Shown in pieces: positions 36,016-45,564 of a DNA stretch of 63,174 bases (position 1 is the first letter of the stretch; each line of letters starts with the position of its first letter). This stretch comes from an uncultured Myxococcales bacterium (GTDB lineage: Bacteria > Myxococcota_A > UBA9042): assembly GCA_937910235.1 (NCBI GenBank), contig CALENB010000328.1:1-63174 (forward strand), written 5' to 3'. Under the pieces are notes generated by a model that did not search any database, was not told the origin of the DNA, and saw only the letters and a list, made by a program, of their open reading frames with translations. The position numbers and the translations under genes were made by a program.

Positions 36016-36966
36016 CTAGATCTCAAGCACCGAGCCGCGCGGGTCGACCCCGGCCGCAGCCTCGGCGCTGACGGGGGTGAGCTCGCTGTCGCCATGGACC
36101 GCCAGATAGTCACTTCGCATGCCGTGGCACCACTTCCGCACCGCGCAGGCGTCGCAACGGTCGACGTAGACCCTCTGCTCGATGGAGCTCTTCTCCAGCA
36201 TGAAGACGTGACCGCCGGGATTGACGACGGCTAAGTCCATCCCCGCCGCGTTGAACTGCATGGACCAGTGGCTCGGCGGCACCATGCAGTGCGGCGTGTT
36301 GAGGCTGCAGAGCGTCGCGCCGTGCGCCCGCGCGACGTCGGACGCCTCGACCATCGCAGCCATGCAGTCGCTCACCTTCGGCACGAGGCGTCGCAGATCA
36401 CGGCTGCCTTGGTCGACGAGCGAAAACAACCAGATGTTAAAATGCACGAGGCCACGATCTGCGTAGTGCGCGACGACGGCCGGCAGCTCTGACCAGTTGC
36501 GCGTCGTCATCAAAAAGTCACCCTCCAAACGCAGCGGGGCGTCGCGGGCGGCCAAGCGCAGCTGCTCCAAGCCGGCCGTGAGCAGCTCATGCGAGCGGGG
36601 CGTGCGGTTGAGCGCGTCGTGGACCTTAGGATCCAGGCTTTTGAGCAGCAGGTTGACCTCGTTCATGCCGGCAGCGACCGCGCGCTCGGCGAAGCCCTCA
36701 TAGGCGAACAACATGCCGTTGGTCTGCACTTTGATGCGTTCATAGCCGAGGTGCTTGGCGAGCTTCAGGGTCTTGCGGAAGTCGCGCCGCAGCGTCGGTT
36801 CGCCGCCTGACAGCCAGAGGTGTTTGGCGCCGCGCTCACGGCCGAAATACAGCCAGCGCTGGACCTCGGCCCAGTCCATCTGCGCGCCGGCCTCGGCCGA
36901 GCACGAAAAGCAACCGGAGCAACGACAATTGCAGGCGAAGCCGGGAGAAATCTCAATCCAGCGCAT
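36016..36966 (-). CDS. Radical SAM protein with SPASM-like C-terminal cysteines
   Basis: This 316-residue protein has the radical SAM 4Fe-4S motif CxxxCxxC at Cys12, Cys16 and Cys19 within FACNCRCSGCFSC, and the SAM-contacting LSGGEPTLRRDF segment. A late CDACAVRKWCHGMR motif could hold part of an auxiliary cluster, as in SPASM proteins. The proteins of this type that act on peptides or as anaerobic sulfatase maturases share this layout, but no substrate peptide or sulfatase is adjacent. The ATG has GGTGGAG four bases upstream. It lies 115 bases downstream of the small kinase gene on the same strand. Confidence 0.85.
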   Translation of the reverse strand: MRWIEISPGFACNCRCSGCFSCSAEAGAQMDWAEVQRWLYFGRERGAKHLWLSGGEPTLRRDFRKTLKLAKHLGYERIKVQTNGMLFAYEGFAERAVAAGMNEVNLLLKSLDPKVHDALNRTPRSHELLTAGLEQLRLAARDAPLRLEGDFLMTTRNWSELPAVVAHYADRGLVHFNIWLFSLVDQGSRDLRRLVPKVSDCMAAMVEASDVARAHGATLCSLNTPHCMVPPSHWSMQFNAAGMDLAVVNPGGHVFMLEKSSIEQRVYVDRCDACAVRKWCHGMRSDYLAVHGDSELTPVSAEAAAGVDPRGSVLEI

Positions 36967-37081
36967 GACGCTCCACCTGGGCGATCGGAGGTGTGTGCGA
37001 GCTGCTGCGGGGCGCGTGGGGTGTCAGCCGAAGCGACGCGGGGATCACGCCCGCTAAGGATAGTCGACCGCGCCCGCAAGC

Positions 37082-38032
37082 TCAACGACTAGTGGTGCGC
37101 AAGCCTACGCGGGTCACCGTCTCACCGCGTGGATCCGTGACCTGCTCGCCGCGCTCCTCGGCAGCGTCCAGCGTGGTGACTCTGGCGCTGGGAGCCCGTA
37201 AAACCAGGGTTGCGAGCGCATCACGGCGCGCCACCGGCGCCAGCGCCGCCGCGAAGGTCGCCGCGGAGGGCGGCGACGACCGACTGCGCAGCGCGGCGAC
37301 CACGCAGTCAGCGGCGGCCTGCGGCAAGTCTGCGATCGCGGCGGCGACGAGGCCCAAATCGAGGTCGCCGACGGCGGCGCGACGGCGCTGGTCGGCGGCT
37401 GGACCCGCGCCCAGCGGCGAGGTGCCGACGCGCGTGCGCACCCAGAGCAAAGCGAGGCCAAAAACGTCGCTCTGGGGCGAACGGCGGCGCCCACTGGCTG
37501 CCTCTGGGTCGAGGAACGCGGGCGTGCCAGCGCCGCCGACACGGTCTGGCCCACCTGGGCTGGCGGCGAGGCCAAAGTCGCTGAGGCGCGCGGTGCCAAG
37601 CCGGTCGATCAGCACGTTGCCGGGCGCCAGATCACCGTGCAGCACGTCGACAGCGTGACACGCCACCAAACCTAACGCTGCGTCGTGCAGCGCCGCCGCG
37701 GCGGGTCCCTGCGCGAGCGGTCCGGAGCGCAACAGCTGCCAGAGGCTGACACCGTCCACCAGCCCGAGCGCCAACCAGCACAGCCGTCGCGTCTCGCCGG
37801 TCTGGAGCAGCTGGACGACGTGGCGATCCCGAACCAGCGCCAGCGCGACGCGCTCCGCCTCAAAGGCCGCACGCGCGGCCGGCGAGTCGACGAGCATCGG
37901 CAGCAGGCGCTTCAGCGCGACCGCGTCGCCACCGACCACCGGCGTCGCACGCCGCACCTCGGCAAAACCACCGAGACCCAACACCTCACCGAGCAACCAG
38001 GGACCAAAAGCAATCGCGGGCGCCAGCGTCAT
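37082..38032 (-). CDS. Serine/threonine protein kinase without membrane anchor
   Basis: This 316-residue kinase has a glycine loop GLGGFAEV, the lysine in VALKRLL, HGDLAPGNVL as the catalytic loop and SDFGLA as the metal-binding DFG. The HRD arginine is glycine (HGD), so it is a non-RD kinase that probably does not need activation-loop phosphorylation. The C-terminal 60 residues have no clear domain and no membrane helix. Its ATG follows the TGA of the large regulator directly (TGAATG), so it is probably co-translated and acts with that protein. Confidence 0.88.
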   Translation of the reverse strand: MTLAPAIAFGPWLLGEVLGLGGFAEVRRATPVVGGDAVALKRLLPMLVDSPAARAAFEAERVALALVRDRHVVQLLQTGETRRLCWLALGLVDGVSLWQLLRSGPLAQGPAAAALHDAALGLVACHAVDVLHGDLAPGNVLIDRLGTARLSDFGLAASPGGPDRVGGAGTPAFLDPEAASGRRRSPQSDVFGLALLWVRTRVGTSPLGAGPAADQRRRAAVGDLDLGLVAAAIADLPQAAADCVVAALRSRSSPPSAATFAAALAPVARRDALATLVLRAPSARVTTLDAAEERGEQVTDPRGETVTRVGLRTTSR

Positions 38033-41000
38033 TCACAGCGCCTTGTAGGCGCGCAGCTTGTTGTAGAGCGTGCCCCGATCGATCCCCAAGCTCAGCGCCA
38101 CCTGCCGCTTGTTACCGTCCATGCGCTCCAGACGGTCGAGGATCACCTGCTGTTCCAGATCTGCGAGCGTGCCCTCGCTCGGCAGCTCCCCCGTCCCTCC
38201 GCGCGGTCCGCCGGGCGCGCCCTTGCCGCCCCGCTCCAGCAGCGGCGCGACGTCTGCCACGTCGAGCGTGTCGCTCTCAGCGAAGATGCAGGCGCTCTTC
38301 AGAAACATCTCCAGCTCACGAACATTGCCTGGCCACGGGTACCGCTGCATGACGCGCAACGCGCGCGGCGTGATGCGCGACACATCGCCGATCCCCGCCG
38401 CACGGTGACGCCCGAGAAAGAACTCCACCAGCACGGGGATGTCGCCCGTCCGATCCCGCAGCGGTGGGATCATCAGATCGACGACGCGGAGGCGGTACAG
38501 CAGATCTTCGCGAAAGCTGCCTTCCGTCACCATGTCATCGAGATCACGGTGGGTCGCCGCGAGCACACGCACGTCCACCTTCCGCACACGATTGCCACCG
38601 ACCCGCGTCAGCTCCCCGGTCTGCAGCACACGCAGCAGCTTGACCTGCATCGCCAAGGGCATCTCGCCGATCTCATCGAGAAAGAGCGTGCCGCCATCCG
38701 ATTGCTCAAACAGACCACGACGTTCCGCGACAGCGCCCGTGAAAGCGCCGCGCACATGGCCAAACAGCTCACTCTCCAGAAGATTCTCGGGCAACGCGCC
38801 GCAGTTGATCGCGACGAAGGGCCCCTCTTTGCGGGCGCCGGTGAAGTGAATCGCCCTGGCCACGAGCTCCTTACCCGTGCCGCTCTCGCCGATGATCAGC
38901 ACGCTAAACGGATGGTCACGGACCCGATCCATCAGGGAGAACAGGCGTGTCAGCTGCGCGCTTCGACCCTTGATGGCCTCATAATCGCTGCGCCTCGCCA
39001 GCTCATGGCGCTCCGCCGCGAGGGCTTCACGCGCGGTGCTGAGCGCGTCCGTGGTGCTCTCCAGTTGCTCCTGGAGTTGGGCGTTGAGGCCCGCGACCTC
39101 TGCGTGACTGCGCGCCAAGGCGGCCTCGCTGGTCTTGTAGCGCGCGATGAGCCGAGCGGTGTGCAGCGCGATGGCCGCCTGCGACGCCAGCGCCTCCAAG
39201 ACGGCGGCCTGCTCGTTGGAGAACGCGCCGGAGGTAAAACGGTTATCGACATAGAGCACGCCGATGGTGCGGCCGCGCAGGTTCATCGGCACACACAGGA
39301 TCGAGCGCAGGTTGGCGGAATGCACGCTGTGATGGCTCTGGTAGCGCGGGTCCGCCTGCGCGTCGATCGAGAGCACGGGTTCGCCGCGGGCAAACACCTC
39401 CAGCGCGATCGAGTTGCTCAACTTATGGGCCGGTTTCTTCAGGTTTTCGCGGTCCAGGTTCCGCGCCACCGCGATGTCGAGATCGTCGGGGCCGGGGAGG
39501 TGATCGGCCTGCGGCGCGTCGCGGGTATCGAGCAACAGGAAGCCGCGCTCGCCACCGGTCAGCGCGACGGCGGCGTCCATCAGCACCTCGAGCAGGCGAT
39601 CCATGTCGTGCTCTGCGCTCAGGCGTCGGTTGAGGGCCAGCACAGCCGAGACGGTGTTGCGGCCCCGGATTCGACTGGTCTCGGTGAGGTCGGCCGTCGC
39701 GTTGCCGGCTTGGCCGGTGAGCAAGCGCAGCAGGGTGCGGGTGGCTTGGTGCTCCGGGGCGCTGCGCAGCCGCTGCGCGCGGGCGGTGTCGAGCGATCCG
39801 ATGACACGGTCCATGCGCGCGAGCTGTAGATCCGCGACGCGGGAGGCCTCGCCTCGGCGGCCGCGCAGGGCGAGCACGAGCGCGCGATCGACGTCGACAG
39901 CGAGCGCTGTCATGCCCTTACCGGCGGGCAACCCCTGAGCGGCGGCATCGAGGTGCGTCGCGGCTTGGCGGAGCGCGGTCTGGCCGCCGCCGTCGGGATC
40001 AGCGTCGAATCTCGCCAGGGCGACGCGGCCCAACAAGTGCGCAGCGCGGGCACGCAGCTCGTCACTCTCGAGGCCCTCACCCGCGGCAACGACCTCCTCA
40101 GCGATGCGCTCGGCCTCGTCGACCCGCCCAGCGGCGAGCCACTGCCAGCCGCGCTCCAGACGAATCTCGCGCAGCTCATTGCTGGCGCCGGCCTCGCGCA
40201 GCGCGTGCTCTGCCTGGCTGATCCACGCACCGGCCTCATCAGGGCGCCCGGCGCGGCGGGCGAGCTCCGCCAGCACACAGCAGACGTTGCCGACGAGGTA
40301 GTGGTTGCCGACCTCTTGCAGATCGGCGAGGGCCGCGCGCAGGTCCTCTTCGGCATGTTCAGCGTCACCGAGCAGCGCCAGCAGGTTGCCGCGGTTGTTG
40401 CGTGACCGCGTCAGCGCGCCAGCGTTGCCGAGCCGCCGCGCGCTGGCGATCACCCGGTCGTAGCCGGCCAAAGCGCGCCCCAGATCGCCGGCCTCATGGT
40501 CGATCGTGGCGATGTTCATCGTCATGTTCAGCACACGACCGCGGTCGCCGGCCGTCTCCGCGAGGCGGCGGCTGCGGTCGTAGGCCGAGCGGGCCGCCTC
40601 CAAGTCACCGGCGCGGTGCGCCACGAGCCCCAGACCGGCGGCGGCCGCCGACTGCACGGCGATGGGTGTCTCGGCGGCGTCGAGCGACGCGAAGTGGGTG
40701 CGTGCGTCATCGAGGGCGCCGGCGTAATAGCAGGCCAATCCCTTCAAATAGCGGAACTGCGAGTGCAGCTGAGGGCGACCGACGGCGACCTGCATGCCGC
40801 GCGCCACATCCGTCGCCGCCGCGCGCGACTCGCCTTGCCACGTCCGCGCGAAGCTGCGCCAAAGGAGCGCGAGCGCCGCCAGATCGGGCCATGGCCCCTC
40901 CGTTGGCGGAGAGAGGCTGTCGAGCGCCGCGTCGGCGGCGAGCACGGCGGCCGGGTAGTCGCCCTGACGGAAGGCCAACTCAGCGAAGGCGACCTGCATC

Positions 41001-43066
41001 TCCGGAGCCTGCTGCGAGGCCGGATCGTCGGCGTCGTGGCGCTGTCGCGCGGTCGCGAAGCGCCCCAGGGCGACCTCTGCGCGCAGCGCCGCCAACCGCA
41101 CCGGCCCGCCGGTTTGGTCGGACGAGACCGACAGCCAAGCGTCGGCGAGCGTCAGCGCGCGACCCGCTTCTGCGCGCTGTCGCAGGCCCTCGCACACGGC
41201 GGTGACGGCCGCGGCGGACGGCAACGTGTCACCGCCGTAGCGCGCCGCGAGGACGCGCATCAGCACCGACGCCTCAGGGGCACGATCCAGCAACCACGCC
41301 GCGCGCTCGCTGGCGGCCTTCACCAAGGCGGCTGGCGGCAGCTGCCCCTGCCACAGCTCCGCCTGCGTGGGGCTGATGCGCAGGGCGCCGCCGGGCAGGC
41401 GCCGCACACCGGGCGTCGCCAAGGCAGCCTGGGGCAGCGCCGGCATCGGATCGCCGTCCTGCCCCGGCGCGCAGGTCCCGGCCACTGCGAGGTGCGCGAG
41501 CGCGGCGGACAGGTCGGCCGGCAGCGCCGCCGCCGTGGTCAACTCGTCGGCGAGCAGCCGGCGCGCATCCGCGGCTGTGCCGACCAACTCGACGCGATCG
41601 GGGGCTTCGGAGACGAGGTCAGAGCGGATGAGTCGCGCCGCAGCGGACCAGATTCGCGCGCGGTTGGTCCCGATCTCCTCGGCGATCGCCTCGCACAGCG
41701 CGAGGTCCCAGCTGCGACCGCCGTCTGCGGCGTGCAGCGCCGCGGCGACTTCATCAGCGCCACAAGCCGGCAGGTGCAACACCGCACCGACCTCGCCGAC
41801 GGTCGCGCCGACACAGGCGATCCGAGGGCCGCCGCCGCCCCGGGCCACGAGGCGCACGACGGCGTCGCGGACGGGTTCGATGAGGTCAGGCAGGTCGTCA
41901 ATGAGCAGCAGGCCGTCTTCGCCCAGCGCGTCAACGATGCGGGCGAGGCGGCGGTCGATGTGCGCAGCGACCTCGCCACCCGGCTCACCGAGGGCGCCGG
42001 CCTGCGGTTCGGCGTGGCCAGCGGCGGCGCCCGGCACGGCGAGGCGCCCCTGCCGAACCAGCTCCGATTCAACGCGACGCAGCGGATCTGCGCCTGGCGC
42101 ATGCGCGGGCTCCAACCACACGACGTCGCCCTCTGTCGCTAGCGCCAACGCACGCAAGGCCCCTGTGCGCCCTGAGCCCTGCTCGCCAGCGACCGTGACG
42201 GCGCGGCATTGCTCCGGCCAAGCCAGCGGCGGCTGGCCCTGCCAGCGACCCCAGCGCCAGGGATGGTCCGTCAACGCGACGAGCCGTTCGCCGCGCGACA
42301 GCTGCACGTTTGTGCGGGTGCACCACGCTCGGAGCGCAGCCTCTGCGTCAGCGGGTCGGTCGGCCCGCCGCGGTCGCAGCCAACTTGCGATGAGGGTCAA
42401 CAAGCCGGCGTGGGGCGCCCCGGCGGGGATGACGGGCGCGGCGCTCCCCTGTGGCAAGGCCGCCGGATACGCCGGCCACGGCGTGTCGAGACCCAACGAC
42501 CGCCAGATCGCGAGCCCGAACGAGAACAAGTCATCGCGCGCGTCGACGCCCTCGCCGCGCAAGCGCTCAGGGGCCGAATAGGCCGGGAGACCGGCGCCCC
42601 AGGCGGCTACGTCACCTGGACCTTGGGCGAGGCCAAGGTCGAGCAGCGACACCTGCCCGGCCGCATCCACCAGCAGATTACCGGGGTGCAGATCACCGTG
42701 CACAAAGCCGGCGGCATGCAGCGCGCGGAGCGCCTCCAAGCCCTGCGCGACGACCGTGGCCAGCCGCGCCTCGTCACAATCGACCAAGCCGTCGGTCAGC
42801 GGCACGCCAGGGCGACGCGCCATGACCAGCGCCGCGGCGCCGTCGACACCAGGCGCGAGCCACGCCACCGGGGTCGGCAGCGCGGCACACGGCACGTCGA
42901 GGAGCGCGCGATATTCGCGTTTGAGCGCGGCGATCTGGTCACCATCGTGGGCGCGAGTGTGCTTGAGCACCACGGTCTCGCCGCCGCCAACGCGACGCGC
43001 CAGCCACACCTGTCCGCCACCGCCCTCGCCGATCAAACGCTCCGCTCGCCAACTTCCAAAGCGCAT
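38033..43066 (-). CDS. Kinase-ATPase-TPR-GAF-sigma54 activator fusion
   Basis: This single 1677-residue chain has at least six segments. (1) A Hanks-type kinase, about 1-270: [24 protein letters not shown], and DLG in place of DFG. (2) A P-loop ATPase, about 285-480: GEQGSGRT near 294 and [10 protein letters not shown] near 389. (3) TPR-like helical repeats, about 560-1120. (4) A GAF domain, about 1150-1310. (5) A sigma-54 AAA+ domain, about 1360-1600: GESGTGKE near 1394, the GAFTGA loop that contacts sigma-54 near 1442, and [11 protein letters not shown]. (6) A Fis-type HTH ending [21 protein letters not shown]. The AAA+ and HTH motifs are intact, so it should activate sigma-54 promoters. 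The ATG has AGGAG five bases upstream. Confidence 0.93.
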   Translation of the reverse strand: MRFGSWRAERLIGEGGGGQVWLARRVGGGETVVLKHTRAHDGDQIAALKREYRALLDVPCAALPTPVAWLAPGVDGAAALVMARRPGVPLTDGLVDCDEARLATVVAQGLEALRALHAAGFVHGDLHPGNLLVDAAGQVSLLDLGLAQGPGDVAAWGAGLPAYSAPERLRGEGVDARDDLFSFGLAIWRSLGLDTPWPAYPAALPQGSAAPVIPAGAPHAGLLTLIASWLRPRRADRPADAEAALRAWCTRTNVQLSRGERLVALTDHPWRWGRWQGQPPLAWPEQCRAVTVAGEQGSGRTGALRALALATEGDVVWLEPAHAPGADPLRRVESELVRQGRLAVPGAAAGHAEPQAGALGEPGGEVAAHIDRRLARIVDALGEDGLLLIDDLPDLIEPVRDAVVRLVARGGGGPRIACVGATVGEVGAVLHLPACGADEVAAALHAADGGRSWDLALCEAIAEEIGTNRARIWSAAARLIRSDLVSEAPDRVELVGTAADARRLLADELTTAAALPADLSAALAHLAVAGTCAPGQDGDPMPALPQAALATPGVRRLPGGALRISPTQAELWQGQLPPAALVKAASERAAWLLDRAPEASVLMRVLAARYGGDTLPSAAAVTAVCEGLRQRAEAGRALTLADAWLSVSSDQTGGPVRLAALRAEVALGRFATARQRHDADDPASQQAPEMQVAFAELAFRQGDYPAAVLAADAALDSLSPPTEGPWPDLAALALLWRSFARTWQGESRAAATDVARGMQVAVGRPQLHSQFRYLKGLACYYAGALDDARTHFASLDAAETPIAVQSAAAAGLGLVAHRAGDLEAARSAYDRSRRLAETAGDRGRVLNMTMNIATIDHEAGDLGRALAGYDRVIASARRLGNAGALTRSRNNRGNLLALLGDAEHAEEDLRAALADLQEVGNHYLVGNVCCVLAELARRAGRPDEAGAWISQAEHALREAGASNELREIRLERGWQWLAAGRVDEAERIAEEVVAAGEGLESDELRARAAHLLGRVALARFDADPDGGGQTALRQAATHLDAAAQGLPAGKGMTALAVDVDRALVLALRGRRGEASRVADLQLARMDRVIGSLDTARAQRLRSAPEHQATRTLLRLLTGQAGNATADLTETSRIRGRNTVSAVLALNRRLSAEHDMDRLLEVLMDAAVALTGGERGFLLLDTRDAPQADHLPGPDDLDIAVARNLDRENLKKPAHKLSNSIALEVFARGEPVLSIDAQADPRYQSHHSVHSANLRSILCVPMNLRGRTIGVLYVDNRFTSGAFSNEQAAVLEALASQAAIALHTARLIARYKTSEAALARSHAEVAGLNAQLQEQLESTTDALSTAREALAAERHELARRSDYEAIKGRSAQLTRLFSLMDRVRDHPFSVLIIGESGTGKELVARAIHFTGARKEGPFVAINCGALPENLLESELFGHVRGAFTGAVAERRGLFEQSDGGTLFLDEIGEMPLAMQVKLLRVLQTGELTRVGGNRVRKVDVRVLAATHRDLDDMVTEGSFREDLLYRLRVVDLMIPPLRDRTGDIPVLVEFFLGRHRAAGIGDVSRITPRALRVMQRYPWPGNVRELEMFLKSACIFAESDTLDVADVAPLLERGGKGAPGGPRGGTGELPSEGTLADLEQQVILDRLERMDGNKRQVALSLGIDRGTLYNKLRAYKAL

Positions 43067-43198
43067 GTCGTCTCCTACCAGAGTGCTGAATCATAGGACA
43101 GTAGTGGAAAGATTGAACACTTCCTGCCGGCGCGTCAATGGAGACGGCCGGCGCTCAGGTCGGCAGATGACGGCGAATTCGACGTAGGACGCGGCATC

Positions 43199-43214
43199 CG
43201 GCATGTTGGTTGCA
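43199..43214 (+). promoter_or_regulatory. Sigma-54 (-24/-12) promoter
   Basis: The sequence CGGCATGTTGGTTGCA matches the consensus TGGCACGnnnnTTGCA closely. The invariant GG is at 43200-43201 and GC at 43212-43213, twelve bases apart as required. It faces the short lipoprotein gene that starts 74 bases downstream. The 132 bases between it and the divergent activator gene leave room for enhancer sites. Confidence 0.72.
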
Positions 43215-43287
43215 TCCAGGGACACCAGACGGCGGCGCGACCGCGACGACGCCAGACGCAGACGTTCGGCCAATCCGGAGTGGAACC

Positions 43288-43692
43288 ATGAACCAGACAT
43301 TCGACACGCGCAGTGAGCACGACGAGCACGACCTGCCATCTCCCGTCGGCGCCCAGCGTGGCCGCTGGCTGCGAATCTACGTCCTGTGCGCGGTCCTCGG
43401 CGGCTGCGTGGTGAACCCGGTTCCGACCCCGGCCACGGGCGGCAACGCGGCCTTCGACGTGAGCGCTGCGATGGACGGTGGGGTGACGGACGCCGCCGTC
43501 GGAGGTTCGGATACGAGCGCGGCTGCAGACACGGGGTCGGCGGCGAGCGACGCGAGCGCCAGTGACACCAGCGCCAGTGACACCAGCGCCAGTGACACCA
43601 GCGCCGCCAGCGACACCGGTCTACCAGGGGACGCGACCGTGAGCGGAGACGCCGGCCTCAGCGATGACGCCACGCAAACTGACGCCGACTGA
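43288..43692 (+). CDS. Short lipoprotein with DTSAS linker repeats
   Basis: This 134-residue protein starts at an ATG with GGAG seven bases upstream and lies behind the -24/-12 promoter. A hydrophobic stretch ends in the lipobox VLGGC, about 45 residues in. The rest is only Ala/Ser/Thr/Asp/Gly with three DTSAS-type pentapeptides, and no folded domain follows. In the larger lipoproteins of this window such a tract links the lipid anchor to a cysteine-rich domain; here the protein ends after the linker. It may be a truncated member of that class or a true small surface lipoprotein. Confidence 0.75.
   Translation: MNQTFDTRSEHDEHDLPSPVGAQRGRWLRIYVLCAVLGGCVVNPVPTPATGGNAAFDVSAAMDGGVTDAAVGGSDTSAAADTGSAASDASASDTSASDTSASDTSAASDTGLPGDATVSGDAGLSDDATQTDAD
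43561..43605 (+). repeat. 15-base tandem repeat (three copies)
   Basis: Three identical copies of AGTGACACCAGCGCC encode Ser-Asp-Thr-Ser-Ala in the linker of the short lipoprotein and keep its frame. Confidence 0.93.
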
Positions 43693-43725
43693 CGCCGCGC
43701 CCCGCTCCGCTGGGGAGGTTCGCCG

Positions 43726-45564
43726 CTAAGGCGCTCGCATCCCGACGGACGCGGGAGGGTTCCCCGGCAGGCCCTGCAACCGCGCCGCGTCCGCGGCCTG
43801 CCAGCGGCGGCGGTCCGGTTCGTCGAAGTGATACACATCGGGATACAGCCGCACTTGGCCCGTGGCGGTCACATCGGCGGTCCAGTAGACCAGCTCGATA
43901 CGAATCACCGAGCGCAGCGGTTTCCACTTGTTGGAGACGCGCGCCATCAGCTTGCCCCAGCTACGTGTGGTGAACCCCTCTGGTCGGTCGATTTTGAGGA
44001 GGTACCGAGCGAGCTCCTCGGCGTGCTGCACACGCACGCAGCCGTGACTCGTCGTGCGCCGCGGCCGGCTGAACTGCCATTGGCTCGGCGTGTCGTGCAG
44101 GTAGACCAGGTGGTCGTTGGCGAACAGGAACTTGACCCGCCCGAGCAGGTTTCCGGCGCCCGCGCGCATGACCAGCGTCGTCCCGCGAGCCGTGGTGCGC
44201 TCCTCGAAGCCGTGTTTGGCGAGGTAGTCGGGATCGCGTTTGATCTTCGGTCGATACTCGCGACGAATGGAGCTCGGCACGACCCACTCTGGGTTGAGGA
44301 CGAGGAACTTCAGCTGTGAGCCGATCTGCGGCGTCCACGAACCCGGCACCCAGCGCCGGCCGCGCCGCTTAATGCCCCGGCCCACCTGCACGCGGTGACT
44401 CCGGACCAGCTTGGCGTCGCGCCACACGTCGAGCCGAAACGCCGGGATGGTGACGAGGAAGAGGTGGTCATCACCGCCGACGCTCGCGTCGCGCATCCGC
44501 TGCAGCGCCAGGCGAATGGTGTCGACACGACGCCGCATCGGCACCGCGAGCGCCGCGACCGTCGCGCGATCGAGCAGGCCATGGTCGCGCAGTCCGCGAT
44601 GGCGCTGCCACACGCGCAGCTGCTCAGCGAGGTCAGCCTGCAGCCCTGGCGGCGCGGGCCGAACGGGATCGCCAGGGCGCGGCGCGGGTGGCGGCTGGGC
44701 GCAGTACCCTTCAAAACACAGCCGCGTCCGGAGCGCTTGGCGGTGGGTATCCTTCACGTTGCGCTGCCACTTGCGGCGGAGCTTGGCGTCGTGCCAAGCG
44801 AGCTTCGCGGCGACCGGCGTGGCGGCAGGCAGCGGCGGCTGGGGCTGGGCGCTGAGGCTGCGGTAGTGGGCGAGACCCGCGACGAGGCCACGGTAGGCAG
44901 CCCATTTGCCGGGGCCGAGCTCGGCCAGCCATTGCTGGGTGTGCGCGGCGAGGTCCGTCGGTGCCGCGACGGCGGCCGCCACCTGCCGCACGGCCCGGAA
45001 GCGGCGCGCGAGCGTGTCCCTGGCGTCGGCGAGGCGCTGCTTCTGGGTGGGACGGCGCAGGTTGGGGGACAGCGGCTGCGAACGGGCGCCCATCGCCGCG
45101 CCGTCGACCAAGGCATGCTGCCCCCAGACGACCGCGTCCAACCAGCAGCCGAGGCGCTGCGCCTGGTCCATCGGGCCACCGCAGAGCCGCCCCGCCAGCT
45201 GGGCCGCGGCCGCGTCGTTGGCGAGCAGCCCGTGCTGCACACACACAGCGAGCAGCGCCGCGAGGCCGCCTGGTGGCACATGCAGCGGCTGAGGCGCGGG
45301 TTGGCTGAGCACGAGCTCGGGATCACCCTCCACCGCGCCGGGCGCGGAGATGCGCCCGGTGGCGAGCAAGGCGCGCACCAGCGTGGCCCGCCGCCCGACC
45401 TCGCCGCTGAGGCGGGTTGGTGCGACGGCGAAGGACGCTGAGGTCGCCGCGCCGCGAGGGCCCACGACGGACGGCTGCCCGTGCGCGAGCGTCCCGTAAA
45501 AACAAAGGATCAGCGCGATCGGGAGCGCGCGGGGGATCAAGGTCTGGAGGTGCGCATTACCCAA
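43726..45564 (-). CDS. L,D-transpeptidase with peptidoglycan-binding domain
   Basis: This 612-residue exported protein resembles YcbB/LdtD-type L,D-transpeptidases, which make 3-3 cross-links in peptidoglycan or attach proteins to it. A hydrophobic signal (LPIALILCFYGTLAHG) is followed by a long helical region, a peptidoglycan-binding helix set (LRVWQRHRGLRDHGLLDRATVAAL) and the YkuD domain. The catalytic motif is SHGCVRV with Cys near residue 509. The start appears to be a TTG at 45564 with GGAGG nine bases upstream, overlapping the preceding stop by eight bases; another in-frame TTG eight codons on is possible. Confidence 0.88.
   Translation of the reverse strand: MGNAHLQTLIPRALPIALILCFYGTLAHGQPSVVGPRGAATSASFAVAPTRLSGEVGRRATLVRALLATGRISAPGAVEGDPELVLSQPAPQPLHVPPGGLAALLAVCVQHGLLANDAAAAQLAGRLCGGPMDQAQRLGCWLDAVVWGQHALVDGAAMGARSQPLSPNLRRPTQKQRLADARDTLARRFRAVRQVAAAVAAPTDLAAHTQQWLAELGPGKWAAYRGLVAGLAHYRSLSAQPQPPLPAATPVAAKLAWHDAKLRRKWQRNVKDTHRQALRTRLCFEGYCAQPPPAPRPGDPVRPAPPGLQADLAEQLRVWQRHRGLRDHGLLDRATVAALAVPMRRRVDTIRLALQRMRDASVGGDDHLFLVTIPAFRLDVWRDAKLVRSHRVQVGRGIKRRGRRWVPGSWTPQIGSQLKFLVLNPEWVVPSSIRREYRPKIKRDPDYLAKHGFEERTTARGTTLVMRAGAGNLLGRVKFLFANDHLVYLHDTPSQWQFSRPRRTTSHGCVRVQHAEELARYLLKIDRPEGFTTRSWGKLMARVSNKWKPLRSVIRIELVYWTADVTATGQVRLYPDVYHFDEPDRRRWQAADAARLQGLPGNPPASVGMRAP

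Noticed and set aside
37685-39829. 714-codon plus-strand frame opposite the kinase/activator genes
   Set aside because: It covers parts of two well-conserved minus-strand genes and has no domain.
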